Positions 8,433 through 16,687 of a DNA stretch of 64,000 nucleotides are shown here, piece by piece. The DNA comes from Streptomyces filamentosus (GTDB lineage: Bacteria > Actinomycetota > Actinomycetes > Streptomycetales > Streptomycetaceae), in NCBI RefSeq assembly GCF_014654895.1, contig NZ_BNBE01000003.1:834501-898500 (forward strand), given 5' to 3'. A model generated the notes under the pieces. That model was not told where the DNA came from, made no database searches, and saw only the letters and a list, made by a program, of their open reading frames with translations. The first letter of the stretch is position 1. Every line of letters begins with the position of its first letter. Made by a program: the position numbers and the translations under genes.

Positions 8433-8804
8433 CCAGCGTGCCCGCCGAGGGGTGGCCTGACCCCGTTCACCGCCCGGAATGCGGACGTCCGGCGTCCCCA
8501 TGTGTCCCGATTAGGTAGCTCGCGTCCCCCTCGTGCACCGCATGACTATCGAAGCGGCCGCATTCATGATCACCCTGCGATTACCCCTCACCGGCCACCC
8601 CGTCAGGCCCCGGCAGCCCCGCGCACTAATCTTTCGCGAGTACTTCGCCGCCATCACCGCGTGCACCGGCGCACACCCAAGTCGCCGAGAACACAGGACC
8701 GATCGCAACTTCCCGGCCCGATCGCTCCCGCCCCGACCGGGCGGCCGCGGCGGAGTGTCGTCATGACCGCTGTACCCCAGGCCGGCTGAGGAGAACGTCC
8801 CTTG

Positions 8805-10394
8805 ATGAACCGCAAGACCATGGTGCTGCCGGCCGTCGCCGGACTGCTCGCCCCGCTGCTCGCCGCCTGCGGCGCGGGAGAGGAGAGCAGAGCCATCGTC
8901 GTCGGAACCACCGACCAGTTCGTCGCCACCGAGGAGGCGCCCGCCCCCCTCGACCCGGCCTACGCCTACGACACCGGCACCTGGAACATCCTCCGCCAGA
9001 CCGTGCAGACCCTGGTGCACGTCCCCCGCGGCGGCGGCGCCCCCGTCCCCGAGGCCGCCGAGACCTGCGGCTTCTCCGACCGGGCCAGCGAGAGCTACCG
9101 CTGCGTCCTGCGCCCCGGCCTCACCTTCGCCGACGGCACCCCCGTCACCGCCGAGGACGTCAAGTACTCCATCGACCGCGTGCGGAAGATCAAGGCCGAC
9201 AACGGCGCCGCCGCGCTCCTGTCGACCGTCGACACCGTCGAGACCAAGGGCGACCGCGAGGTCGTCTTCCACCTCAACGCGCCCGACGCCACCTTCCCGT
9301 ACAAGCTCTCCACCCCCGTCGCCGGCATCCTCAGCAAGGACAAGTACGCCGCCGACGAGCTCCGCGAGGGCTTCGAGGTCGACGGCTCCGGCCCGTACAC
9401 CCTCAAGGCCGAGCGCGACGGCGACCGGGCCACCCGCTTCGTCTTCTCCCGCAACCCCCGCTACAAGGGCGACATCACGCCCCGCAACGAGAAGGTCGAA
9501 CTCCGCGCCTACGCCGACGCCGGAGCCATGGGCACCGCCCTGGAGAGCAAGGACATCGACATGATGGCCCGCTCCCTCTCCCAGGAGCAGATCCGCGACC
9601 TCACCGAGACCCCCAAGGCCGGCATCCGCGTCTCCGAGGTCCCCGGCCTGGAGATCCGCTACCTCGGCTTCAACACCAAGGCCCCCTCCGTCGAGGAGAA
9701 GGCCGTCCGCCAGGCCATGGCCGCCGTCGTCGACCGCGGCGCCCTCGTCAACCGCGTCTACGGCCCCACCGCCGAACCGCTCTACTCGCTGATCCCCTCC
9801 AGCATCACCGGCCACAGCACCCCCTTCTACGAGGAGTACGGCGAGGGCGACGCCGACCGCGCCGCCGCCATCCTCCGCAAGGCCGGCGTGAAGACCCCGG
9901 TCCGCCTCACCCTCAACTACACCACCGACCACTACGGCGCCGAGACCGCCCAGGAGTTCGCGACGCTGAAGAACCAGCTCATCGCGAGCGAACTCTTCGA
10001 CGTCCAGGTCAAGGGCACCAGCTGGTCCGAGTTCCGGCCCGCCCAGAAGCGCGGCGACTACGCCGTCTACGGCCTCGGCTGGTTCCCCGACTACCCGGAC
10101 CCGGACAACTACGTCGCGCCCTTCCTGGACAGCGACAACTTCCTCGGCACCCCGTACGTCAACAAGACCGTCCGCGACCACCTCATCCCGCGGTCCCGCC
10201 GCCAGGCCGACCGCAACGCCGCGACCCCCGACTACCGGCAGATCCAGAAGATCGTCGCCCAGGACGTGCCCGTCCTGCCGCTCTGGCAGGGCAAGCAGTA
10301 CGTCGCCGCCCGCGACGACATCAGCGGCGTCGAGTACGCCCTGAACACCTCCTCGGACCTGCTGCTCTGGGAACTCGGACGCGGCACCGCCTGA
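8805..10394 (+). CDS. Peptide/nickel-type ABC solute-binding lipoprotein (SBP family 5), copy 1
   Basis: A 529-residue extracytoplasmic binding protein of the DppA/OppA type. The signal peptide ends in a lipobox LLAAC with the modified Cys near residue 22, so the protein is anchored to the outer face of the membrane. Family-5 features include TFADGTPVTAEDVKYSIDR, VDGSGPYTLKAE and the C-terminal VPVLPLWQGKQYVAARDD. The start chosen is ATG 8805 with GAGGAG 12 nt upstream; TTG at 8802 is possible. It is followed 67 nt later by a paralogue sharing whole segments, and no permease or ATPase gene is adjacent. It may serve a distant transporter or act as a receptor. Confidence 0.9.
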   Translation: MNRKTMVLPAVAGLLAPLLAACGAGEESRAIVVGTTDQFVATEEAPAPLDPAYAYDTGTWNILRQTVQTLVHVPRGGGAPVPEAAETCGFSDRASESYRCVLRPGLTFADGTPVTAEDVKYSIDRVRKIKADNGAAALLSTVDTVETKGDREVVFHLNAPDATFPYKLSTPVAGILSKDKYAADELREGFEVDGSGPYTLKAERDGDRATRFVFSRNPRYKGDITPRNEKVELRAYADAGAMGTALESKDIDMMARSLSQEQIRDLTETPKAGIRVSEVPGLEIRYLGFNTKAPSVEEKAVRQAMAAVVDRGALVNRVYGPTAEPLYSLIPSSITGHSTPFYEEYGEGDADRAAAILRKAGVKTPVRLTLNYTTDHYGAETAQEFATLKNQLIASELFDVQVKGTSWSEFRPAQKRGDYAVYGLGWFPDYPDPDNYVAPFLDSDNFLGTPYVNKTVRDHLIPRSRRQADRNAATPDYRQIQKIVAQDVPVLPLWQGKQYVAARDDISGVEYALNTSSDLLLWELGRGTA

Positions 10395-10461
10395 CCCCTT
10401 CGTTGTACCGGCCGCGTGCCGACGCGCGGCCGGCCTGGCAAGAGATCAAGAGGCAAGTTCT

Positions 10462-12036
10462 GTGAAGACGCACCACAAGTGGCTGACCGCCCCGCTCGCC
10501 GCGGGCCTCTCCGCCGCCCTCCTCGGCGGCTGCGGCACCGAACAGGGGCAGGGCTCCGACGCCACCGACTCGGTCCGGGTCGGCATGTCCGACGAGATCC
10601 TGGCGACCGACCCGGCCGCCGGCTACGACCCCGGCTCCTGGCTGCTGTTCAACAACGTCTTCCAGTCCCTCCTCGCCTTCCCCAAGGGCGGCTCCCTGCC
10701 CGAACCCGAAGCCGCCGACACCTGCGGCTTCGACGAGGCCAGCACCGTCTACACCTGCACCCTGCGCCCGGGCCTGAAGTTCTCCAACGGCAACCCGCTC
10801 ACCTCCGAGGACGTCAAGTTCTCCTTCGAGCGCGCCCTGAAGATCGCCGACCCCTCCGGCCCGGCCCCGCTGCTCTCCACCATCGACGCCATCGAGACCC
10901 CCGACGAGCGGACCGTCGTCTTCCGCCTCAAGGTCCCCGACGCCACCTTCCCCAGCAAGATAGCCTCCGGCGCCGGCTCCATCGTCGACCACCGCGAGTA
11001 CCCCGCCGACGCCCTGCGCACCGACGGCAAGGCCGTCGGCTCCGGCCCCTACAAGCTGGACTCCTTCAGCGACGGCCGGGCCTCCTTCTCCGCCAACACC
11101 GGCTACCAGGGCACCGCGAAGCGCCGCAACGACAAGGTCACCCTCAAGCTGTACGGCGGCGACCGCGCCGCCCTCGCCAAGGCCTTCGCCGACGGCGACG
11201 TGGACATCGCCTACCGGGGACTCTCCGCCGCCGACATCTCCGCCCTGGAGAACTCCGCCGGCGACCACGACGCCCAGATCGTCCAGGGCAGCAGCGCCGA
11301 GGTCCAGCACCTCGTCTTCAACACGAAGGACCCCGTCGCCGGCAAGCCCGCCGTCCGCCGGGCGATCGCCCAGCTCATCGACCGCGACGCCCTCGTCGAG
11401 AACGTCTACAAGTCGACCGCCACCCCGCTCTACTCGATCGTCCCGGCCGGCATCAACGGCCACAACACCGCCTTCTTCGACACCTACGGCGCCCCCGACG
11501 CCGCCAAGGCGAAGAAGGCCCTCCGCGCCGCCGGCATCAAGGACAAGGTGACCCTGACCCTCTGGTCCACCCCCAGCCGCTACGGCCCCTCCACCGACGC
11601 CGAGCTGAAGGCCATCGCCGCCCAGCTCAACGAGAGCGGCCTCTTCGCCGCCGACGTCAGGTCCGTCCCCTTCGAGCAGTACGAGAAGGACATCGCCGCC
11701 GGGAAGTACGGCGTCTACGTCAAGGGCTGGGTCCCCGACTACCCCGACGCCGACAACTTCACCGCCCCGTTCTTCGGCGAGGGCAACGTCCTCGCCAACC
11801 ACTACGAGAACGAGAAGATCACCGGCACCCTCCTGCCGAAGACCGCGGCCAACGCCGACCGCTCCGCCACCGACCGCGAGTACGGCGAGATCCAGGACCT
11901 CGTCGCCGAGGAGGTCCCCCTCCTCCCGCTCTGGCAGGGCAAGCAGTACGCCGTCGCCCGCGACGGCGTCACCGGCCTCGAATGGACCCTCGACGCGTCG
12001 ACCGTCTTCCGCTTCTGGGAGATCCGCACCAGCTGA
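10462..12036 (+). CDS. Peptide-type ABC solute-binding lipoprotein (SBP family 5), copy 2
   Basis: A 524-residue paralogue of the preceding gene, also with a lipobox (LLGGC, Cys near residue 24). Shared stretches include the SGPYKL region, the PLYSIVPAGINGHNTAFF region and PLLPLWQGKQY, with the same domain order throughout, so the pair arose by tandem duplication. The product should bind an oligopeptide or similar ligand outside the cell. The GTG start at 10462 has AAGAGG upstream. Transcription probably continues from copy 1, since only 67 nt separate them, and ends at the bidirectional terminator downstream. Confidence 0.9.
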   Translation: MKTHHKWLTAPLAAGLSAALLGGCGTEQGQGSDATDSVRVGMSDEILATDPAAGYDPGSWLLFNNVFQSLLAFPKGGSLPEPEAADTCGFDEASTVYTCTLRPGLKFSNGNPLTSEDVKFSFERALKIADPSGPAPLLSTIDAIETPDERTVVFRLKVPDATFPSKIASGAGSIVDHREYPADALRTDGKAVGSGPYKLDSFSDGRASFSANTGYQGTAKRRNDKVTLKLYGGDRAALAKAFADGDVDIAYRGLSAADISALENSAGDHDAQIVQGSSAEVQHLVFNTKDPVAGKPAVRRAIAQLIDRDALVENVYKSTATPLYSIVPAGINGHNTAFFDTYGAPDAAKAKKALRAAGIKDKVTLTLWSTPSRYGPSTDAELKAIAAQLNESGLFAADVRSVPFEQYEKDIAAGKYGVYVKGWVPDYPDADNFTAPFFGEGNVLANHYENEKITGTLLPKTAANADRSATDREYGEIQDLVAEEVPLLPLWQGKQYAVARDGVTGLEWTLDASTVFRFWEIRTS

Positions 12037-12055
12037 CCCCGCCGCACCGCACGAC

Positions 12056-12090
12056 GGAGGGCCCGGCACGCACCGCGCGCCGGGCCCTCC
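12056..12090. terminator. Bidirectional terminator between convergent genes
   Basis: Perfect 12-bp stem GGAGGGCCCGGC / GCCGGGCCCTCC between the second binding-protein gene and the convergent response-regulator gene. Confidence 0.8.
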
Positions 12091-12103
12091 CGCACACCCC
12101 CGC

Positions 12104-12781
12104 CTACTGGCCGCCCGCCCCCGGACGCACCAGACCGCTCTCGTACGCGTACACCGCCGCCTGTACCCGGTCGCGCAGCCGCAGCTTCGTCAGCACGTGG
12201 CCCACGTGCGTCTTCACCGTCGTCTCGCTCACGAACAGGTCCGCCGCGATCTCCGCGTTCGACAGCCCGCGGGCCACCAGCTTCAGCACCTCGACCTCAC
12301 GGTCCGTCAGCGTGGCCAGCGTGTCCGGCACCTGTTCCTCGCCCGTCGGCAGATGCGCCGAGTACTTGTCGAGCAGCCGCCGCGTGATCGACGGGGCCAG
12401 CATCGCCTCGCCCGCCGCCACCACCCGGATCGCCTGCACCAGCTCGACCGCCGGCGCGTCCTTCAGCAGGAAGCCGCTCGCCCCCGCCCGCAGCGCCTCC
12501 ACCACGTACTCGTCCAGGTCGAAGGTGGTCAGCACCAGCACCTTCGCCGGACCGTCCCGGCCCGGCCCGGTGATCTGCCGGGTCGCCTCCACCCCGTCCA
12601 TCCGCGGCATCCGGATGTCCATCAGCACCACGTCCGGCTGGAGCGCCCGCACCTGCTCCAGGGCCTGGAGCCCGTCACCGGCCTCGCCCACCACCGCGAT
12701 GTCCTGCTCCGCCTCCAGAATCATCCGGAAGCCGGTGCGCAGCAGCGGCTGGTCGTCGACCAGAAGGACGCGAATCGTCAC
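12104..12781 (-). CDS. NarL/FixJ-family response regulator (orphan)
   Basis: A 225-residue two-component regulator. The receiver domain has acidic Asp9/Asp10, the phosphoacceptor Asp55 (VVLMDIRMPRMDG), conserved Thr (VLTTF) and Lys105 (LLKDA). The LuxR-type DNA-binding helix-turn-helix covers residues about 155-215 (LTDREVEVLKLVARGLSNAEIA). The GTG start at 12781 has AAGGAG upstream. No histidine kinase gene is in the window next to it. It begins 10 nt after the stop of the RecB-type nuclease gene, so it is probably cotranscribed from the damage-type promoter of that gene. Confidence 0.9.
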   Translation of the reverse strand: MTIRVLLVDDQPLLRTGFRMILEAEQDIAVVGEAGDGLQALEQVRALQPDVVLMDIRMPRMDGVEATRQITGPGRDGPAKVLVLTTFDLDEYVVEALRAGASGFLLKDAPAVELVQAIRVVAAGEAMLAPSITRRLLDKYSAHLPTGEEQVPDTLATLTDREVEVLKLVARGLSNAEIAADLFVSETTVKTHVGHVLTKLRLRDRVQAAVYAYESGLVRPGAGGQ

Positions 12782-12791
12782 AGGGGCTCCT

Positions 12792-13694
12792 TCACGAGGC
12801 GGGCCGGTCGCCGCCCATTCTGCCCTGCCCCGATTCGTCCGACTCCGGCGGGCGCGCGGAAACGATCTCCAGCGGATACGCCGGGGGAGTCCCCCCGAAC
12901 TCAGGGCACACCGCGCGGTGGTCGCACCAGCCGCACAGCTTCGTCGGCCGCGGCCGCCACTCGCCCGTCTCCGTCGCCAGCCGGATCGCGTCCCACAGCG
13001 CGAGCAGCTTCCGCTCCACCCGCCGCAGGTCCGCCTCCACCGGGTCGTACGTCAGCACGTCCCCGCTGCCCAGATAGACCAGCTGGAGCCGGCGCGGGAT
13101 CACCCCCCGCAGCCGCCACACCACCAGCGCGTAGAACGTCATCTGGAACAGCGCGCCCTCGCTGTACTCCGGCCGCGGCGCCTTCCCCGTCTTGTAGTCG
13201 ACGATCCGCACCTCGCCCGTCGGCGCCACGTCCACCCGGTCGATCACCCCGCGCAGCCGCAGCCCCGACTCCAGCTCCGTCTCCACGAACAGCTCGCGCT
13301 CCGCCGGCTCCAGACGCGACGGATCCTCCAGCGTGAACCAGCGCTCCACCAGCGACTCGGCCTCCGCCAGCCACTGCCCGAGCCGCTCGCCCCCCGGATC
13401 GTCCGTGAACAGCTCGCCCAGCTCCGGCCGCGACTCCAGGAGCCGCTCCCACTGCCCCGGCACCATCGCCTTCGCCCGCGGCACCGTCCGCTCGCCCGCC
13501 GGATCGTCGAAGAGCCGCTCCAGGACCGCGTGCACCAGCGTCCCCCGCGTCGCCGCCGCGCTCGGCTTCTCCGGCAGCCGGTCGATCACCCGGAACCGGT
13601 ACAACAGGGGACACTGCATGAAGTCGCTCGCCCGCGACGGCGACAACGACATGGGCGCCCGGGGCCCCTCCGGGAGCCGCTCGCTCGTACTCAT
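12792..13694 (-). CDS. RecB-type PD-(D/E)XK nuclease with Fe-S cysteines (Cas4/AddB-like)
   Basis: A 300-residue nuclease. The C-terminal half has the PD-(D/E)XK core: GVIDRVDV followed by VRIVDYKTGK (Asp-x-Lys). A Cys near the N-terminus (FMQCPLLYRF) and the cluster C-x2-C-x5-C (LCGWCDHRAVC) match the four-Cys iron-sulphur clasp of AddB/Cas4-like exonucleases. The likely role is DNA end processing in repair. ATG 13694 is chosen because a TAGGGT -10 lies 7 nt upstream, giving a leaderless transcript; a longer start at 13739 would lie upstream of this promoter. The promoter has a full RecA-NDp-like motif. The gene is followed by a response regulator. Confidence 0.88.
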   Translation of the reverse strand: MSTSERLPEGPRAPMSLSPSRASDFMQCPLLYRFRVIDRLPEKPSAAATRGTLVHAVLERLFDDPAGERTVPRAKAMVPGQWERLLESRPELGELFTDDPGGERLGQWLAEAESLVERWFTLEDPSRLEPAERELFVETELESGLRLRGVIDRVDVAPTGEVRIVDYKTGKAPRPEYSEGALFQMTFYALVVWRLRGVIPRRLQLVYLGSGDVLTYDPVEADLRRVERKLLALWDAIRLATETGEWRPRPTKLCGWCDHRAVCPEFGGTPPAYPLEIVSARPPESDESGQGRMGGDRPAS

Positions 13695-13701
13695 GACACA
13701 G

Positions 13702-13724
13702 ACCCTACGACCCGCCACCGACAG
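13702..13724 (-). promoter_or_regulatory. RecA-NDp-type (PafBC-dependent) promoter motif of the RecB-type nuclease
   Basis: Read on the minus strand, the sequence is CTGTCGGTG-N8-TAGGGT. The published actinobacterial DNA-damage motif is tTGTCRGTG-N8-TAnnnT, so every strongly conserved position and the spacing fit. The ATG follows 7 nt after the -10, so the mRNA is leaderless. Activation by PafB-PafC, encoded in this window, is inference. Confidence 0.75.
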
Positions 13725-13814
13725 TGAGCCGCATACCATCGACGCATGACCCGTCGCGCTGCATGATCGACCTGTGACGCACCGGCGCGGTCACCCCGGC
13801 GACGAGAGGAACCC

Positions 13815-15005
13815 GTGAACCAGGACGAGCCCAAGCCGCAGCGGACCGAGGAGCCCGGTGGCGGGATCCTGATGGGCCGGCCCTTCGGCGTGCCCGTCTA
13901 CGTCGCCCCCAGCTGGTTCCTCGTCGCCGCCCTCATCACCTGGGTCTTCGGCGACCAGATCGAACGGGTCCTGCCCGAACTCGGCGCGGCCCGCTACCTG
14001 GTCTCCCTCTTCTTCGCCGTCGCCTTCTACGCCTCCGTCCTCGTCCACGAGCTCGCCCACACCGTCGCCGCCCTCCGCTTCAAGCTCCCCGTGCGGCGCA
14101 TCCAGCTCCAGTTCTTCGGCGGCGTCTCCGAGATCGAGAAGGAGTCCGAGACCCCCGGCCGCGAATTCGTCCTCGCCTTCGTCGGCCCCCTCCTCTCCCT
14201 CGTCCTCGCGGGCGTCTTCTACGCCGCCATGCACGCCGTCGACCCCGGCACCGTCCCCGGCGTCCTCCTCGCCGGCCTGATGATCTCCAACCTCATCGTC
14301 GCGATCTTCAACCTGCTCCCCGGCCTCCCGCTCGACGGCGGCCGGATGCTCCGCGCCGTCGTCTGGAAGCTCACCGGCAGGCCCATGACCGGCACCGTCG
14401 CCGCCGCCTGGGTCGGCCGCGCCCTCGCCGTCACCGTCCTCATCGGCCTCCCCCTCCTCACCCGCACCGGCTGGCTCGGCAACTCCACCGCCGACATCGA
14501 CGGCTTCACCACCGTCACCGACGCCCTCCTCGCCGCCATCCTGGCCGCCATCATCTGGACCGGAGCCGGCAACAGCCTCCGCATGGCCCGCCTGCGCGAG
14601 CACCTCCCCGAGCTCCGCGCCCGCGCCCTCACCCGCCGCGCCATCCCCGTCGAACCCGACACCCCGCTCTCCGAGGCCCTCCGCCGCGCCAACGAGGCCG
14701 GCGCCCGCGCCCTCGTCGTCGTCGACGGCTCCGGCGACCCCACCGGCATCGTCCGCGAGGCCGCCATCGCCGCCGTCCCCCAGCACCGCCGCCCCTGGGC
14801 CGCCGTCTCCACCCTCGCCCAGGACCTCACCCCCGGCATGCGCGTCCCCGCCGAACTCACCGGCCAGCCCCTCCTCGACCACCTCCGCGCCACCCCCGCC
14901 ACCGAGTACCTCGTCGTCGAGGACACCGGCGCGATCTACGGCGTCCTGTCCACCACGGACGTCGAGCGCGCCTTCGTCAAAGCCATGGCACGACCCTCCT
15001 CCTGA
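13815..15005 (+). CDS. Site-2-protease family (M50) membrane metalloprotease with CBS domains
   Basis: A 396-residue intramembrane zinc protease. The zinc motif HELAH is at residues 78-82 (His78, Glu79, His82) and the third ligand Asp174 is in LPLDGG, both inside hydrophobic helices. After about six membrane segments, the C-terminal third (residues about 265-390) holds a pair of CBS-like repeats (LVVVDGSGDPTGIVRE, YLVVEDTGAIYGVLSTTD) that may sense adenylates. The GTG start at 13815 has GAGAGG upstream. It precedes trmI and the proteasome genes, a neighbourhood common in actinobacteria. The substrate, possibly an anti-sigma factor, is unknown. Confidence 0.9.
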   Translation: MNQDEPKPQRTEEPGGGILMGRPFGVPVYVAPSWFLVAALITWVFGDQIERVLPELGAARYLVSLFFAVAFYASVLVHELAHTVAALRFKLPVRRIQLQFFGGVSEIEKESETPGREFVLAFVGPLLSLVLAGVFYAAMHAVDPGTVPGVLLAGLMISNLIVAIFNLLPGLPLDGGRMLRAVVWKLTGRPMTGTVAAAWVGRALAVTVLIGLPLLTRTGWLGNSTADIDGFTTVTDALLAAILAAIIWTGAGNSLRMARLREHLPELRARALTRRAIPVEPDTPLSEALRRANEAGARALVVVDGSGDPTGIVREAAIAAVPQHRRPWAAVSTLAQDLTPGMRVPAELTGQPLLDHLRATPATEYLVVEDTGAIYGVLSTTDVERAFVKAMARPSS

Positions 15006-15011
15006 GCCCGG

Positions 15012-15017
15012 TACTCT
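15012..15017 (+). promoter_or_regulatory. -10 element of leaderless trmI
   Basis: TACTCT lies 7 nt before the trmI ATG, with no ribosome site between, so transcription probably starts at or next to the start codon. Confidence 0.5.
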
Positions 15018-15024
15018 TGTTCAC

Positions 15025-15912
15025 ATGTCCGAACCGACCGGTGCCGCCCGCCGACGCGGGCCCTTCAAGGTCGGGGACCAGGTTCAGCTGACCGACCCCA
15101 AGGGCCGTCACTACACGTTCACGCTCGAAGAGGGAAAGAACTTCCACACCCACAAGGGTTCCTTCCCGCACGACGAACTGATCGGCGCCCCCGAGGGCAG
15201 CGTTGTCCGCACCACCGGAAACGTCGCCTACCTCGCGCTGCGCCCCCTGCTCCCCGACTACGTCCTGTCCATGCCCCGCGGCGCCGCCGTGGTCTACCCG
15301 AAGGACGCGGGGCAGATCCTCGCCTTCGCCGACATCTTCCCCGGCGCGCGCGTCGTGGAGGCCGGCGTGGGCTCCGGATCGCTCAGCAGCTTCCTGCTCC
15401 GCGCCATCGGCGACAGCGGCATGCTGCACTCCTACGAGCGCCGCGAGGACTTCGCCGAGATCGCGAAGGGCAACGTCGAGCGCTACTTCGGCGGCCCCCA
15501 CCCCGCGTGGCAGCTGACCGTCGGCGACCTCCAGGACAACCTGTCCGACACCGACGTCGACCGCGTCATCCTCGACATGCTCGCCCCCTGGGAGTGCCTG
15601 GAGGCCGTCTCCAAGGCCCTCGTCCCCGGCGGCATCCTCTGCTGCTACGTGGCCACCACCACCCAGCTCGCCCGCACCGTGGAGTCCATCCGCGAGATCG
15701 GCTGCTACGCCGAGCCGCAGCCCTGGGAATCCATGATCCGCAACTGGCACGTCGAGGGCCTGGCCGTCCGGCCCGACCACCGCATGATCGGCCACACCGG
15801 CTTCCTCGTCACCGCCCGCCGCCTCGCGGACGGCGTCGAGCCCCCGATGCGCCGCCGCCGCCCCGCCAAGGGCGCCTACGGCGAGGACTACGACGGCCCC
15901 AACAAGGGCTGA
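15025..15912 (+). CDS. trmI: tRNA (adenine-58-N1)-methyltransferase TrmI
   Basis: A 295-residue SAM-dependent enzyme methylating A58 in the T-loop of tRNAs. The N-terminal OB-like part (FKVGDQVQLTDPKGRHYTF) is followed by the Rossmann SAM-binding motif VVEAGVGSGSLSS at 110-122 and the motif IV region DRVILDMLAPWE. The C-terminal part carries the IGHTGFLVTARR segment and a basic tail. The ATG at 15025 seems leaderless. In actinobacteria this gene characteristically sits just upstream of the proteasomal ATPase gene, as here. Confidence 0.95.
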   Translation: MSEPTGAARRRGPFKVGDQVQLTDPKGRHYTFTLEEGKNFHTHKGSFPHDELIGAPEGSVVRTTGNVAYLALRPLLPDYVLSMPRGAAVVYPKDAGQILAFADIFPGARVVEAGVGSGSLSSFLLRAIGDSGMLHSYERREDFAEIAKGNVERYFGGPHPAWQLTVGDLQDNLSDTDVDRVILDMLAPWECLEAVSKALVPGGILCCYVATTTQLARTVESIREIGCYAEPQPWESMIRNWHVEGLAVRPDHRMIGHTGFLVTARRLADGVEPPMRRRRPAKGAYGEDYDGPNKG

Positions 15913-15932
15913 CCCTCCGACAGGATCCCGGC

Positions 15933-15982
15933 CGACGCCGCCGTCCCCACCCCGCGCCGCGGGGAACCGGACGGCGGCGTCG
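15933..15982 (+). terminator. Terminator after trmI
   Basis: Perfect 14-bp stem CGACGCCGCCGTCC / GGACGGCGGCGTCG with an inner stem CCCCGC-GCC-GCGGGG. Confidence 0.75.
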
Positions 15983-16089
15983 CCGCGTTCGGCACCCCTG
16001 TTCGACCACCCCCGGCTGTTCCACCGCCCTGTGACGTGTGGCACGATGCCCGCAACCCCTCGGCACGACCCTCACAGGAGACGTCTCGC

Positions 16090-16683
16090 GTGCAGCCCTC
16101 CGCCGCCCCGGACCCCGTGGACCTCGCACACACCCACGCCCGGCCGCTGCACTGGCTGGCCACCGCCACCGCGACCGCCGCGGTCGTCGCCCTCGCCGGC
16201 GTCCTGACCCCCCGGGCCGCCGAAGCGGACACCACCACCACGGCCGCCCCCGCCCCCGCGGCGCCCGGCCCGGCCGCCGCGCCCGACGCGGACACCGCCG
16301 TCTACCCCCTCCGGTGCGGGGGAGGGGCCCACACGGTCGCCCGGCGCGCCACGGGCGACCTGGACGGCGACAAGAACCCCGAGACCGTTGCGGTCGTACA
16401 CTGCGAAGCCGGATCCGGAACCCCGCCCGCCGGTCTGTACGTCCTCACCCGCGGCCGCGGCGAAGGAGCCCCCGCGCGCGTGGTGGCCACCCTCGTCGAC
16501 CCGCGCGAGCAGCGCAGCGTCACCGGCCTGGAGATCCGCGAAGGCGCCGTCCGCGCCACCCTGCTCGGCTACTCGTCCCCCGACGTCCCCCGCTGCTGCC
16601 CCGACGAGAAGGAGCAGGTCGGCTGGGAGTGGACCGGCGGCGCCTTCGTCCGTACGACGGGCGCCGGAGCCCTCGGAGCCTGA
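16090..16683 (+). CDS. Secreted protein of unknown function
   Basis: A 197-residue product that I do not recognise as a named family. A positively charged start, a hydrophobic segment at residues about 22-41 and a likely cleavage site after AEA near residue 46 suggest export. A low-complexity Ala/Pro/Thr stretch follows. The mature part has a GDLDGDKNPE acidic loop resembling calcium-binding repeats, a Cys pair (CGGG ... VHC) and CCPDE. GTG 16090 is chosen for its CAGGAG ribosome site; an upstream ATG at 16036 lacks one. It is convergent with the ferredoxin gene, with only 4 nt between the stops. Confidence 0.7.
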   Translation: MQPSAAPDPVDLAHTHARPLHWLATATATAAVVALAGVLTPRAAEADTTTTAAPAPAAPGPAAAPDADTAVYPLRCGGGAHTVARRATGDLDGDKNPETVAVVHCEAGSGTPPAGLYVLTRGRGEGAPARVVATLVDPREQRSVTGLEIREGAVRATLLGYSSPDVPRCCPDEKEQVGWEWTGGAFVRTTGAGALGA

Positions 16684-16687
16684 CGCG

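Larger units (their letters stand above)
8188..8804. other. 617-nt gene-free stretch with terminator and candidate promoter/operator
   Basis: No ORF here has convincing coding character. It contains a strong terminator (8353-8382), a perfect palindrome GTGACC-TT-GGTCAC (8419-8432), a -10-like TAGGTA near 8514 and TAATCT at 8627-8632. The GAGGAG ribosome site of the next gene is at 8788-8793. The rest shows nothing I can assign. Confidence 0.6.

Noticed and set aside
12792..13694. Nuclease as part of an AddAB/RecBCD complex
   Set aside because: No helicase subunit is adjacent and the protein is only 300 residues, too small for AddB or RecB; it is a stand-alone domain.
10416..13727. A 1103-codon plus-strand open frame
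   Set aside because: Its product is Arg/Pro-rich and lies out of frame over the second binding protein and antisense to the response regulator and nuclease, which have clear domains.
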